A stretch of 64,000 bases of DNA from Thermopolyspora sp040678635. Its GTDB lineage: Bacteria > Actinomycetota > Actinomycetes > Streptosporangiales > Streptosporangiaceae. Below, in pieces: positions 17,580 to 27,451 of this stretch (within the stretch, counting starts at the first letter, position 1; each line of letters begins with the position of its first letter). The translations under genes and the position numbers were made by a program. Under the pieces are notes generated by a model. That model was given only the letters and a program-made list of their open reading frames with translations, was not told the origin of the DNA and made no database searches. The stretch covers positions 434,001-498,000 of the forward strand of contig NZ_JBFATZ010000004.1 of the NCBI RefSeq assembly GCF_040678635.1, read 5' to 3'.

Positions 17580-20500
17580 ATGCGGGGGCGAACGCCGCTG
17601 GTACTGCGACGCGCGGTCGCCGAACCACTGCTTCTCCTCGCCGCCTTCGGCTCGATCCTGCTCGCCACCACCACCCTGGTCGCCCTGACCGCCTACGCCG
17701 CCTCCGTGGCTGACGTCGGCGTGCGCCGCGTCGTCGCCGCCGCGTCCCAGCACGACACCGCCGCGCGGGTGACCGCGCCCGTCTCGTCCGCCGGGCTGGC
17801 CGCCACCGACCGCTCGATCCAGGAACGCCTCTCCCGCGCGTACGGCGGCGCGCCCGTGACCGTGATGGCCAGCGCCCGCTCCGACTCCTACGCGCTGCCC
17901 GGCGGGTCGGCCGGGAGCGCCGACGCCGACCGTCCCGATTTGACCCGCTTCGCCTTCTACCAGCGGCTCGACGAGCAGGCCCGACTCCTGGCCGGCGACT
18001 GGCCGCGCTCCACCGGAAACGAAGCCGACCAGGGCGCGGGAGGCGACCGAGACGGCTCGGCCGACGAAGGCGAGGGGAACGCCACCGGCAAAGCCACCGA
18101 CGGGCGCAAAGGCGACCGCCCGGACGCGGCGGCCAGCGACCGGCCACGCCCCGCCGGAAACGAAACCGACCAGGGCAAGGGAGACGACCGAGACGGCCCG
18201 GCCGACGAAGGCGAGGGGAACGCCACCGGCAAAACCACCGACGGACGCGCAGGCGACCGCCCGGACGCGGCGGCCGGCGACCGGCCACGCCCCGCCGGAA
18301 ACGAAACCGACCAGGGCAAGGGAGACGACCGAGACGGCCCGGCCGACGAAGGCGAGGGGAACGCCACCGGCNNNNNNNNNNNNNNNNNNNNNNNNNNNNN
18401 NNNNNNNNNNNNNNNNNNNNNNNNNNNNNNNNNNNNNNNNNNNNNNNNNNNNNNNNNNNNNNNNNNNNNGCAAAACCACCGACGGACGCGAAGGCGACCG
18501 CCCGGACGCGGCGGTCGGCGACGTTGGGGGCGACGGTGGTGACGATGGGGGCGACGACGAGGGCATCGTCGAGGTCGCGGTGGCGCGGCCGGTCGCCGAG
18601 GCGCTGAAGCTGTCGCCCGGGTCCGAATTCCGCGTCGTCGGGCGGTTGGACGGCGTGGCCGTACGGGTGCGGGTGACCGGGATCTTCCTCCTCACCGACC
18701 CGTACGCGCCCCGCTGGGCCGGTGACGAGCTGCTGCGGCGCGGGGTCGAGCGCGGCGACTACACCACCTATGGGCCGCTCGTCGTGCCCGAGGCGACGTT
18801 CGCCGGGCGGTTCGCCCACGGCGTCACCGCCTCCTGGTGGTCGGTGCCCGACCTCGGCGGCATGGCGCCGGACCGGCTGCGGTCGGTCGCCGCCTCGGCC
18901 GCCGGGCTGTCGGCGCGGGTGAAGGCGGACTGCCCGGCCTGCACCGCCTACACGAGGCTGCCGGAGATGCTCACCCGGCTCGACCAGGCCGCGCTGGTCG
19001 CCCGCTCCACGATGCTCGTGCCGGTGCTGCAGTTGGTGCTGCTCGCCGCGTACGCGCTCATGCTCACCGCCCGCCTGCTCGCCGACCACCGGCGTATGGA
19101 GGTGGCGCTGCTGCGCTCGCGCGGCGCGGGGGCGCCCCGGCTGGCGCTGCTCGCCGGGGCCGAGGCCCTGCTGGTGGCGCTGCCGAGCGCGGTCGCGGCG
19201 CCGTTTCTCGCCCCGCCGCTGCTCGGGCTGGTCGAGTCCATCCCGTGGATCCGGCGGGACGGTCCGCGGCTCGTGCCCGAGATCGGAGCGTCGGCGTTCG
19301 CCGTGTCGATCCTGGTGGCGATCGGCTGCGCGGCGTTGCTCGCCCTGCCCGCCGTACAGGGGATCCGGCGGACCTATGTGGAGGAGCAGGGCGCACGCGG
19401 ACGCGGCGCCCGTCGCGGCCTGATCCAGCGCGCGGGCGTGGACGCGGCGCTGCTCGTGCTCGCCGCGCTCGCCCTGTGGCAGCTTCGCCGGTACGGCGGC
19501 CCGGTGACCGGCACGACCGGCGGCGGCCTCGGCGTGGACCCGCTGATTGTGACCGGCCCCGCGCTCGCCCTGCTGTGCGGCGGCATGCTCGGCCTGCGCC
19601 TGGTGCCGGGCGTGTCCGGGCTCGCCGCGCGGGTCGCCACGCCCCGCCGGGGCCTGGCCGCCGCGCTCGGCTCCTGGCAGGTGAGCCGCCGCCCGCTCAA
19701 GTACGCCGGACCGGCGCTGCTGCTGACGATGGCGGTGGCGATCGGCGTCCTGTCGATGGCCACGGCGGCCACCTGGCGGACCTCCCAGCAGGACCAGGCA
19801 CGCCACCAGGCCGGGGCCGATCTGCGGATCTCCGGCTCGGCCGACGTGCCCGAGCTGGGGCCGCTGGGCCGGGGATCCGTCTTCGCCGCGCTGCCCGGCG
19901 TGACCGGCGTCTCCCCCGTCGTACGGAGCCCCGCCTCCCTGAACGGCGACGAGGTCACCCTGCTCGCCGCCGACAGCACCCGACTCGGCCGCCTGATGCT
20001 GCTCCGGGCCGACCTGCTGCAGCATCCCCAGCCACCGCGAAACGCCGACGACCAAGCGTCGGCCGATGAGGCGCGGGGGGCCGCGACCGCCGTGGCGTCC
20101 GTACTGTCCGCCGGACGTCCGGAAGGTGCCCCGCTCGTGCTGCCGGGCACGCCGAAGACGATCACGGTCCTCGTGCGGCTCTCCCTCGACTCCCCGGATC
20201 ACGCCGACGCCTATGCCGGGCTGGCCCCGCGACTCGTCGCCGAGGACGCGCTCGGGGTCCGGCACGAGATCGCGCTCGGCGCGCTCACGCCCGACGGGCG
20301 CGCCCGCCGGATCACCGTCGACTTGGCGGCGCTCGCGGGAAGGTCGGGGCGGCTCGCCTATCCCCTCGCGATCCGCGGCCTGCGTCTCGACGTGCCCGCC
20401 CCGGCGACCGGCAGCGCGCTCACGCTCACCCTGGCGGAGATCCGTACCGACGCGGGCGAGGCGGCGAGCGTGCCGACGGGCGGCTCGTGGACCGCTTCGG

Positions 20501-21477
20501 TGCACGGCGGGGGTGCGATCGGCTCGGCGCGGGCGGCGACCGATGACGGGGTGCTGACGCTGCACGTGCCCGCCCCCGCTCCCCCCGAGTCCAGCGCGCG
20601 AAGGGCCGACGAGAGCGTCGCGGTCATGCCGGCCGGAGATCGTCCTGCGGGACCGCTGCCCGTCGTGATCACCGCCGACGTCGCCGCGCGCAAGCGCCTC
20701 TCCCCCGGCGGCACGACCAGCCTGCTGCTCGACGGCCGGCCCGTGCCGGTCAGGGTGGCGGGAATCGTCACGGCGATGCCCGCCGTCGATCCCACGAGCG
20801 GCCCGGTCGCCGCGGGCGCCGCGTCGCCCTCCTCGGCGACCGCCCAGACCGGTCCGGCGGTCCTGGCCGACCTGCGGTCGCTGCTCGCCCGCGACCTGGC
20901 CGACGCGGTCCCGCCGAGCACCGTCACCGAATGGTGGCTCTCCCTGCGCGACGAGACCGGCGAGGCCGCCGCCATCGTGGTCCGGCACCCCGAATGGGGC
21001 CAGAGCGCCGTGGACCGCGCCGCCCTCCAGCGCCGCCTCCTCGGCGACCCCCTCGCGGCCGGGCTGCAGGGTGCCCTGATCCTCGGCTTCGCCGCCGCCC
21101 TGCTGTTCGCCGTACTCGCCTTCGTCGTCAACGCCGCCGTCGCCGCCCGCGAACGGGCCGCCGAGTTCGCCGTCCTGCGCGCCCTCGGGGCGAGCCTCCG
21201 CCAGACCTTCGCCCTGCTCGCCGTCGAGCAGGCCTTCCTGGCGGTCCTGGCGCCGATCGTCGGCACCCTGCTCGCTCTCGGCGTCGCCGCCCTGGTCGTC
21301 CCGCACATCGTGCTGACCGGCCAGGCCGCCGCGGTCACCCCCGACGTGCTGCTGACCATCCCGTGGGCGGCCACGCTCGCCCTCCCCGTCGCCGTGGCCG
21401 CCGCCCTGTCCGCGATCGTCGCCATCCTGGCCCGCTCGGTGCACCGCACCACCCCACCCCCGTCGGAGGAACGATGA
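17580..21477 (+). CDS. FtsX-type ABC transporter permease, interrupted by assembly gap
   Basis: One gene runs from the ATG at 17580 to the TGA at 21475-21477, with 98 Ns inside. The N-terminal membrane segment (about 14-37) is followed by a large outer loop containing a 47-residue tandem repeat, then FtsX-like membrane blocks (near 19000-19400 and 19690-19760), a second long periplasmic-type region and a final three-segment FtsX domain (21060-21450). This 10-helix MacB/FtsX layout belongs to exporters or mechanotransducing ABC systems. The frame before the gap and after it differ by one; this comes from the arbitrary N count (see findings). It leads an operon with a second permease and two ATPases. 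Confidence 0.82.
17994..18371. repeat. 141-bp in-frame tandem repeat in the permease gene
   Basis: Copies start at 17994, 18135 and 18276 (period 141 bp, 47 codons); the third runs into the N gap, and a partial copy resumes at 18470. Each encodes a hydrophilic Gly/Asp/Arg-rich unit containing NETDQGKGDDRDGPADEGEG. Copies 2 and 3 are almost identical; copy 1 is more diverged. The unit lies in the predicted outer loop after the first membrane segment. Confidence 0.92.
18372..18469. other. Assembly gap (98 Ns)
   Basis: The gap falls exactly at the same phase of the 141-bp repeat on both sides (CCACCGGC before, GCAAAACCACC after, a 2-base overlap of one repeat junction). This is what a collapsed or unspanned tandem repeat produces. 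Confidence 0.95.
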
Positions 21478-21644
21478 GACTCCCGCGCCTCACCGCCCGC
21501 CGACACGCGGCCACGCCCGTCCCCGGCACACTCCGGGCGCGACTGCGCCGAGGCACCCCCACCCAGTCCCCTCCGCCCGGCACACGCCGCAGCGGCGCGA
21601 ACCACGGCCGCCGCACCCACCCGATCGGGGTGAGGCAACGATGA
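21474..21644 (+). CDS. Possible 56-residue basic mini-protein linking two permease genes
   Basis: The ATG overlaps the stop of the first permease (ATGA) and has GGAGG five bases upstream. The TGA overlaps the ATG of the second permease (ATGA). The product, MRLPRLTARRHAATPVPGTL onward, is rich in Arg and Pro, with no known domain. It may be a real small protein, or only a reading path that carries ribosomes from one permease gene to the next. Codon use in a high-GC region cannot decide. Confidence 0.4.
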   Translation: MRLPRLTARRHAATPVPGTLRARLRRGTPTQSPPPGTRRSGANHGRRTHPIGVRQR

Positions 21645-24397
21645 GCCCGCTGCGGATACTCGGCGTTCACCGGGGGGTGGCCGCCCTGCTCGCGCTGCTG
21701 ACGCTGAGCGCCTCGCTGCTGGTGGCGGGGCTGCCGCAGGTTCTCGACGGGTCCTATGACCGGGCCGTACGGCAGGCGCTGAGCGAAGAGCCGCCGGAGA
21801 CGACCGACCTGGTCGTCTCGTTGCGGCCGGAGTGGGCCGGTGACCTGCTGACGAGCACCGGCGAACTCGCCGAGAAGGACACGCTGTGGCGCGGGGCGCT
21901 CCCCGCCGCATTGCGTGGCGTGGTCCTGGACGGCGCGAAGGCGGCCAAGGCGGGGGCGTTCTACGGCGCCGTGACCAACGCGATGCCGCTGGCCGACCGG
22001 ATCGCCGAACAGGATTACGCGCTGCAGTTCCTCACCCTGGGCTGGTCGGCGGGGGCGGATCAGCGGGTGCGTTACGTCGCCGGTTCGCCGCCGGGGCCGC
22101 CGAAAACGATGAAGGACGTACCCGGCTATCCCAGTCTGGGCGCCGTGCCGGTCTTCGACGTCGCCCTGTCCCGGGCCGGGGCCGAGGCGATGAGTCTGTC
22201 CGTGGGCTCGCTGCTGCTGCTCGGCGGCGCCGAACCGGTGCTCGCCCACGTCACCGGCCTGTTCGAGCCGGTGAACCCGGCCGACGCGTTCTGGCGGCGC
22301 AACCGGAGCCTGCTGCGCGTGTCCATCCGCAAGTCCCAGGCCGACGAGGACGAGCAGCACCTCACCGGCCTCATCGACGGCTCCGGCCTGCAGCGGCTCC
22401 GGGGATACAACGGCGACCTGCGCTACCAGTGGGTCCTGCCCGTCGACGGCCGCGCGATCACCGCCCGTACGGCTCCCGCCCTCGTCGACGCGCTCGACCG
22501 CTTCCACGATCTGCTGGGGGAACGGACCGCCCGCCCGGACGGCAGGGCGCGGTTCGAGCTGGAGACGGGCCTGGGCAGCGCGCTGACCCGGTTCCTCGAC
22601 CGCCGACGCACGGCCGACGCCCTGATGTGGCTGGTCATCGGCGGCCTCGCCGTGGTCGCGTTCGGCGTCGTCGCGCTCGCGGTGCGGTTGCTCGTCGGTC
22701 GCATGCGCCCGTCGCTGGCCCTGGCGCGTGCCCGGGGCGGCTCGCTCGCGGGCGTCGCCGGGGTCGCCGCGGGAACGGTCGCGGCGGTGTGCGTCCCCGC
22801 CGCGCTGGCCGGGTACGGCCTGGCGTTCCTTGTGCCGGGCACGGCGACGGCGGCGGTGCACGCGGGACCGCCGCTGATCGCCCTGGCGGCCGTCGCGCTC
22901 GCCGCCGTGTTCGCGGCGGCGGACCACCGGGTGACGTCGCGGGAGCGGCGGGAGGACGTCGCCGCCCGCCGTCCGTCTCCGCGCCGCCTCGTCGCCGAGG
23001 CGCTGGTCGTCGTGCTCGCCCTCGTCGGCGCCTACCTGCTGCGCACCCGCGGGCTGACGGCCGCCGGGACCGCCGGGACCGCGGGGGCCCCGGCGAGCCC
23101 GGCGGGCGCCGACCCGTTCCTGCTGGTGGTGCCCGCCGCGCTCGCCCTGGCCGCCGCGCTGGTCACCCTCCGCCTGTACCCGTATCCGCTGCGGCTGCTG
23201 GCGCGGCTCGCCGCCCGCCGCCGTTCCGCCGTGCCCTTCCTGGGGCTGACGCTGGCGGCGCGGACCGGGGCCGCGGGGGCCCTGCCGGTGCTGATCCTGC
23301 TTCCCGCCCTCGCCGTGTCGGTGTACGGGGTCGTGGTCGCCGACGCGCTGGACTCGGCCCAGAACCTCGCCGCCTGGCGGACGGTCGGCGCGACCGCCCG
23401 GATCGAACGCCCGGCGGGCCCGCCCGGCCCCGCCGTCGAGCGGATCCGGAGCGTGCCAGGGGTGAGCGCCGTCCTGCCCGCCCTCACCGGCGAGGCGTCC
23501 CTCGGCGTGCGCGGGCAGAGCGTCAGCGTGGTGGGCGTGGACCTCGCCGCGTACCGGACGCTGCTCGCCGACGGCCCGCTCACCGTGCCGTCCCCGCCGC
23601 CCGTCACATCGGCCGACACGCCGACCGGCACCGTGGGCGACGCGAGCGCTCCGGCCGTGCCGGCGCTCGTGACGGCCGACCTCACCATGTTCTCCAGCTT
23701 CGAGCTCGGCTGGCATAAGCGGATACGGGTGGTGCCCAAGGGCGTCATCGACGGCGGGCTGCCCGGACTGGCACCCGACCGGGGCGGCCTCGTCGTCGTG
23801 CCGTACCAGGAGCTGCCCCGGGCCGGGCTGGGCGACCTGGCGAACGTGCTCCTGGTGGGAGGCGACGATCCCGATCCGGATCTGCTGCGCGAGGCGGCCG
23901 GAGGGACCGGCGTCTCGGTCGTCACCGTGCGCGCCGAGGCGGACCGGCTCGCCAACGCGCCGCTCACCGCCGCGATCCGGACCGTGCTGCGGGTGGTGAC
24001 CGTGGCATTGGCCGCGTACGCCGTCCTGTCGGTGGTCATCGCGCTGGTCGCGGGGGCGGACGGCCGGGCCGTGAGCCTGTCCTACCTTCGCGCGCTCGGG
24101 CTGTCGGAGGGCCAGGCGCGGAACGTGACCGTGCTGGAGGTCGCCCCCGTCGTGGTGTGCGCGGCCGTCGCCGGGCTGCTGCTCGGGCTGGCCCTGCCCG
24201 CCGCGCTCGGCCCGGGCATCGACTTCTCGGTGTACGCCGGGTCGCCGGGCGTACACGACCGTCCGCTCGCCCTGACCGTGCCGGTCCTGCTGACCGCCGG
24301 TCTGGCGGCGTTGGCGGTGCTCGGCGGGTTCGCGCACGCCGCCGCCGGCCGCCGCCGGTCCCCCGGATCCGTCCTTCGAGCAGGAGACGCCACGTGA
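21641..24397 (+). CDS. FtsX-type ABC transporter permease
   Basis: The 918-residue permease has an N-terminal membrane segment (about 10-32), a large outer domain to about residue 325, a membrane block (about 326-520, including LMWLVIGGLAVVAFGVVALAV), another segment near 545-565, a second outer domain, and a C-terminal FtsX domain (about 780-910). It is the partner of the preceding permease. Its start overlaps the mini-ORF and its stop overlaps the ATPase GTG (GTGA), so the operon is tightly coupled. Substrate is not evident; such systems often export lipoproteins, peptides or drugs. Confidence 0.87.
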   Translation: MSPLRILGVHRGVAALLALLTLSASLLVAGLPQVLDGSYDRAVRQALSEEPPETTDLVVSLRPEWAGDLLTSTGELAEKDTLWRGALPAALRGVVLDGAKAAKAGAFYGAVTNAMPLADRIAEQDYALQFLTLGWSAGADQRVRYVAGSPPGPPKTMKDVPGYPSLGAVPVFDVALSRAGAEAMSLSVGSLLLLGGAEPVLAHVTGLFEPVNPADAFWRRNRSLLRVSIRKSQADEDEQHLTGLIDGSGLQRLRGYNGDLRYQWVLPVDGRAITARTAPALVDALDRFHDLLGERTARPDGRARFELETGLGSALTRFLDRRRTADALMWLVIGGLAVVAFGVVALAVRLLVGRMRPSLALARARGGSLAGVAGVAAGTVAAVCVPAALAGYGLAFLVPGTATAAVHAGPPLIALAAVALAAVFAAADHRVTSRERREDVAARRPSPRRLVAEALVVVLALVGAYLLRTRGLTAAGTAGTAGAPASPAGADPFLLVVPAALALAAALVTLRLYPYPLRLLARLAARRRSAVPFLGLTLAARTGAAGALPVLILLPALAVSVYGVVVADALDSAQNLAAWRTVGATARIERPAGPPGPAVERIRSVPGVSAVLPALTGEASLGVRGQSVSVVGVDLAAYRTLLADGPLTVPSPPPVTSADTPTGTVGDASAPAVPALVTADLTMFSSFELGWHKRIRVVPKGVIDGGLPGLAPDRGGLVVVPYQELPRAGLGDLANVLLVGGDDPDPDLLREAAGGTGVSVVTVRAEADRLANAPLTAAIRTVLRVVTVALAAYAVLSVVIALVAGADGRAVSLSYLRALGLSEGQARNVTVLEVAPVVVCAAVAGLLLGLALPAALGPGIDFSVYAGSPGVHDRPLALTVPVLLTAGLAALAVLGGFAHAAAGRRRSPGSVLRAGDAT

Positions 24398-25383
24398 CTC
24401 CGTCCAATCCGTCGGCTCCCGCGCCGCCGTCCCAACCCGGGTCGGGCGAGCACGCCCACCCCGAGCATGCCTACCCCGATCACGCCCACCCCGAAGCGCA
24501 CATCGTGTGCGACAACTTGGTGCGCATCTACAAGACCGAGGGCGTCGAGGTGGTCGCCCTGCAGGGGCTGGACCTGCTGGTCGGCAAGGGCGAACTGATC
24601 GCCCTCGTGGGCGCCTCCGGCTCGGGCAAGTCGACCCTGCTGAACGTGCTGTCGGGCCTGGACGTGCCGACGGCGGGCGTGGCCCGGGTGGCGGGCACCG
24701 ACCTGCTGTCGATGACCCACCGGGACCGGCTGCGCTACCGGCGCGAGGTCGTCGGGTTCGTCTGGCAGCAGACCGGCCGCAACCTGCTGCCGTACCTGAC
24801 GGCGAAGGAGAACGTGCTGCTGCCGATGCGGGTGGCGGGCGGCCGGGCCGCGGCCCGGATCGGCGGCAGGCGCGCCCGCGCGGCCCGCGCGGACGAGCTG
24901 CTGGACCTGCTCGACGTGGGCGACTGCGCCGACCGCCGCCCGGCCGAGATGTCCGGCGGCGAGCAGCAGCGCGTGGCCATCGCGGTCGCGCTCGCCAACC
25001 GGCCCGAGGTGATCCTCGCCGACGAGCCCACCGGCGAGCTCGACAGCGAGGGCTCCGAGCAGGTCTTCGAGGCGCTGCGCGGCGTCAACCGGGAGCTCGG
25101 CGTCACCGCGGTGATCGTCACCCACGACCCGGCGGTGTCCGGGCAGGTGGACCGCACCGTCGGCATCCGCGACGGCCGTACGAGCAGCGAGACGCTGCGC
25201 CGGGAGGCGTCCGACGGCCGGATCATCGCCGAGGAGTACGCGGTGCTCGACCGGGCCGGGCGGCTGCAACTCCCCCGCGACTTCATGAACGCCCTCGACC
25301 TGCGACGCCGCGTACGTCTGGAACTGGAGCACGACCACATCGGGGTGTGGCCCGACCGACCTCAGGAAGGCCGTGATGAGTGA
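24394..25383 (+). CDS. ABC transporter ATP-binding protein, His-rich N-terminus
   Basis: The ATPase domain has Walker A GASGSGKST (about 72-80), a Q-loop FVWQQTGRN, signature MSGGEQQRVAIA, Walker B VILADEPTGELDS and switch His VTHD, typical of MacB/LolD-type ATPases that pair with FtsX permeases. The first ~32 residues are unusual: a Pro/Ser stretch followed by EHAHPEHAYPDHAHPEAH, with a His at nearly every second or third position. About 75 residues follow the ATPase core. The GTG at 24394 overlaps the permease stop and has CAGGAG upstream. Confidence 0.92.
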   Translation: MTPSNPSAPAPPSQPGSGEHAHPEHAYPDHAHPEAHIVCDNLVRIYKTEGVEVVALQGLDLLVGKGELIALVGASGSGKSTLLNVLSGLDVPTAGVARVAGTDLLSMTHRDRLRYRREVVGFVWQQTGRNLLPYLTAKENVLLPMRVAGGRAAARIGGRRARAARADELLDLLDVGDCADRRPAEMSGGEQQRVAIAVALANRPEVILADEPTGELDSEGSEQVFEALRGVNRELGVTAVIVTHDPAVSGQVDRTVGIRDGRTSSETLRREASDGRIIAEEYAVLDRAGRLQLPRDFMNALDLRRRVRLELEHDHIGVWPDRPQEGRDE

Positions 25384-26080
25384 TCCGCTGGTCATCGCCG
25401 AGCACCTGCGCAAGGTGTACCGGCAGGGGGCGCGAGAGGTCGTCGCGCTCCGTGACGTCTCCTTCGAGGCCCACCCCGGCGAGCTGGTGGCGATCACCGG
25501 CCGCTCGGGCTCGGGCAAGACGACCCTGCTCAACCAGATCGGGGGCCTCGACCGCCCCGACGCCGGAGAGGTGACGGTCGCCGGGCGCCGAATCACCGGC
25601 CTGCCGGAGAGCGAGCTGCTGCACCTGCGGCGGGAGGTGGTGGGCTTCGTCTTCCAGTCGTTCGGCCTCATCCCCGTCCTGTCGGCGGCCGAGAACGTCG
25701 GCGTGCCCATGCGCCTGACCAACACCCCCTCCGCCGAACGCGACAAACGCGTCGAGGAGCTCCTCACCCTCGTCGGCCTGTCCGCCCACGCCAACCAGCG
25801 CCCGTACGAGCTCTCCGGCGGCCAGCGCCAGCGCGTCGCCATCGCCCGCGCCCTGGCGAACCGCCCCCGCCTGCTCATCGCCGACGAGCCCACCGGCCAA
25901 CTCGACTCGCAGACCGGCCGCCAGATCATGGAGCTCATCCGCACCCTCGTCCACACCGAGGGCGTCACCGCCCTGGTCACCACCCACGACCCCGCCCTCA
26001 TCACCCTCGCCGACCGCGTCCTCGAACTCCACGACGGCGCCTTCCGCACCGCCCAGCAAATTCCGGCGGTCCAAGGCTGA
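25376..26080 (+). CDS. ABC transporter ATP-binding protein (MacB/LolD type)
   Basis: The 234-residue ATPase has all core motifs: Walker A GRSGSGKTT (about 43-51), FVFQSFGLIPVLSAAENV, signature LSGGQRQRVAIA, Walker B LLIADEPTGQLDS and VTTHD. The ATG at 25376 is five bases after AGGAAGG and lies inside the end of the previous ATPase gene (8-base overlap). Two different ATPases in one operon may form a heterodimer driving the two permeases; this is inference. The last 23 codons and stop are repeated twice downstream. Confidence 0.93.
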   Translation: MSDPLVIAEHLRKVYRQGAREVVALRDVSFEAHPGELVAITGRSGSGKTTLLNQIGGLDRPDAGEVTVAGRRITGLPESELLHLRREVVGFVFQSFGLIPVLSAAENVGVPMRLTNTPSAERDKRVEELLTLVGLSAHANQRPYELSGGQRQRVAIARALANRPRLLIADEPTGQLDSQTGRQIMELIRTLVHTEGVTALVTTHDPALITLADRVLELHDGAFRTAQQIPAVQG

Positions 26081-26284
26081 GCCCGCGACCCCCGGCACCG
26101 ACCGCGTACTCGAACTCCACGACGGCGCCATCCGCACCGCCCAGCAGGTACCGGCGATCCAGGGCTAAGGCCGCGACCCCCGGCACCGACCGCGTACTCG
26201 AACTCCACGACGGCGCCATCCGCACCGCCCAGCAGGTACCGGCGGCCCAGGGCTGAGCCCGCGACCCCCGACACCGACCGCGTC
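26014..26284. repeat. 88-bp tandem copies of the ATPase gene's 3' end
   Basis: Units start at 26014 (in the gene), 26102 and 26190, each exactly 88 bp; a 7-base start of a fourth is at 26278. Each unit includes the stop codon. Both extra copies still read ELHDGAIRTAQQVPA and a stop (TAA in one, TGA in the other). The two extra copies share changes not in the gene (GTACTC, GGTACC), so one was copied from the other. Confidence 0.93.
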
Positions 26285-26318
26285 ATGGGGGGCTACGGCA
26301 CCGGCTGCCTGAACGCGG

Positions 26319-27290
26319 CTAGCGGCCGTTGCGGCTGGCGCAGATGGTCTGAACGGCGCGTTCGAGTGCGTAGGCGGGATCGGTGCCGCCGCCCTTGACC
26401 TGTTCGTCGGCCACGGCGACGGCCTGGATGGCGGCGCTGAGGCCCTCCGGTCCCCAGGCGCGCAGGCGGGCCTGGTAGCGGTCGGCGAGCCAGGGCGGCA
26501 TTCCGAGGGTCTGGGCGAGTTTGGCACCGCGCAGGTTACGGGCGCCCGCGACCTTGGCCAGGGTGCGCAGCTCCTTGGCGAGGGCGCTGACGATCAGGAC
26601 CGGGGCCGTGCCGGTCGCGAGGGACCAGCGGAGCTGTTCCAGGGCCTCGGCCGTCCTGCCCTCGGCCGCGCTCTCGGCGACCGAGAAGCCGCTCACCGCC
26701 GCCTGCCCCCGGTGGTAGCGGGCGACGGCCGCCGCGTCGATCGTCTTCTGCTCGGCCGGGGTGTCGAACGCCAGTTGACTGCACGCCGACGCCAGCTCGC
26801 GCAGGTCGTTCCCCACCGCGTCCAGCAGCGCCTGCGCGGCGTCGGGCGCGATAGTACGGCCCGCCCGCTTGATCTCCGACCTGATGAACTCCAGCCGCTC
26901 GGCGGGCTTGGTCACCTTCGAGATCGTGACGACCGCCGCCCCGGCCTTCTTGAGCCCGTCCACCAGCGCCTTGCCCTTGGCCCCGCCCGGATGCGCGAGC
27001 ACCAGCACGGTGTCGTCGTCCGGATGCGCCGCGTACTTGACGATCTCCGCGATCACGTCCTTCGCCAGATCGTGCGCCGACCGCACCACGATGACCGACC
27101 GACCGCCGAACAGCGACGGCGACGACAGCTGCGTCATCTCCCCCGGCTCGACCTTGCCACCGACCAGCTCGTGCGTCTCGGCATCGGGCTCCGCCGACCG
27201 CACGGCGTTCACGACCGCCGCCACCGCCCGGTCCACCAGCAGTTCCTCATCGCCGACCACCAAGGTCACGGGTGCGGGAGTCGTCGCCAT
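26319..27290 (-). CDS. holA: DNA polymerase III subunit delta
   Basis: HolA is the clamp-loader subunit that opens the beta clamp. The 323-residue protein has the family N-terminus (PVTLVVGDEELLVDRAVAAV), the LSSPSLFGGRSVIVVRSAHD string in the delta N-domain, and the central ELRTLAKVAGARN helix region. The ATG at 27290 gives the normal length; a longer open frame upstream lacks similarity. In actinobacteria it usually sits between comEC and rpsT; here both sides carry insertions. Confidence 0.93.
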   Translation of the reverse strand: MATTPAPVTLVVGDEELLVDRAVAAVVNAVRSAEPDAETHELVGGKVEPGEMTQLSSPSLFGGRSVIVVRSAHDLAKDVIAEIVKYAAHPDDDTVLVLAHPGGAKGKALVDGLKKAGAAVVTISKVTKPAERLEFIRSEIKRAGRTIAPDAAQALLDAVGNDLRELASACSQLAFDTPAEQKTIDAAAVARYHRGQAAVSGFSVAESAAEGRTAEALEQLRWSLATGTAPVLIVSALAKELRTLAKVAGARNLRGAKLAQTLGMPPWLADRYQARLRAWGPEGLSAAIQAVAVADEQVKGGGTDPAYALERAVQTICASRNGR

Positions 27291-27451
27291 GCCAGCAGCA
27301 TGCCACGACCCGCACCGCCCCCGCGCCAACCGACCGGCACGGGCCGCCACCGCACAGCCGGTCACTAGAGGAGTGCAAGTCCTCCTCAACTCGCCTGCAG
27401 GCGTCGCGGGCCATTCTTGAGACACACCGAAGAAAGAAAGCGAAAAACGCG

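Noticed and set aside
17443..24337. Very long open frames antisense to the two FtsX permease genes (over 1000 codons)
   Set aside because: They are typical high-GC shadow frames, Arg/Gly/Gln-rich, without domains, and one crosses the N gap. The sense frames have clear membrane segments and FtsX domains.
27355..27420. tRNA-like stretch with GCAAGTCCTCCTC
   Set aside because: No acceptor or anticodon stem can be formed.
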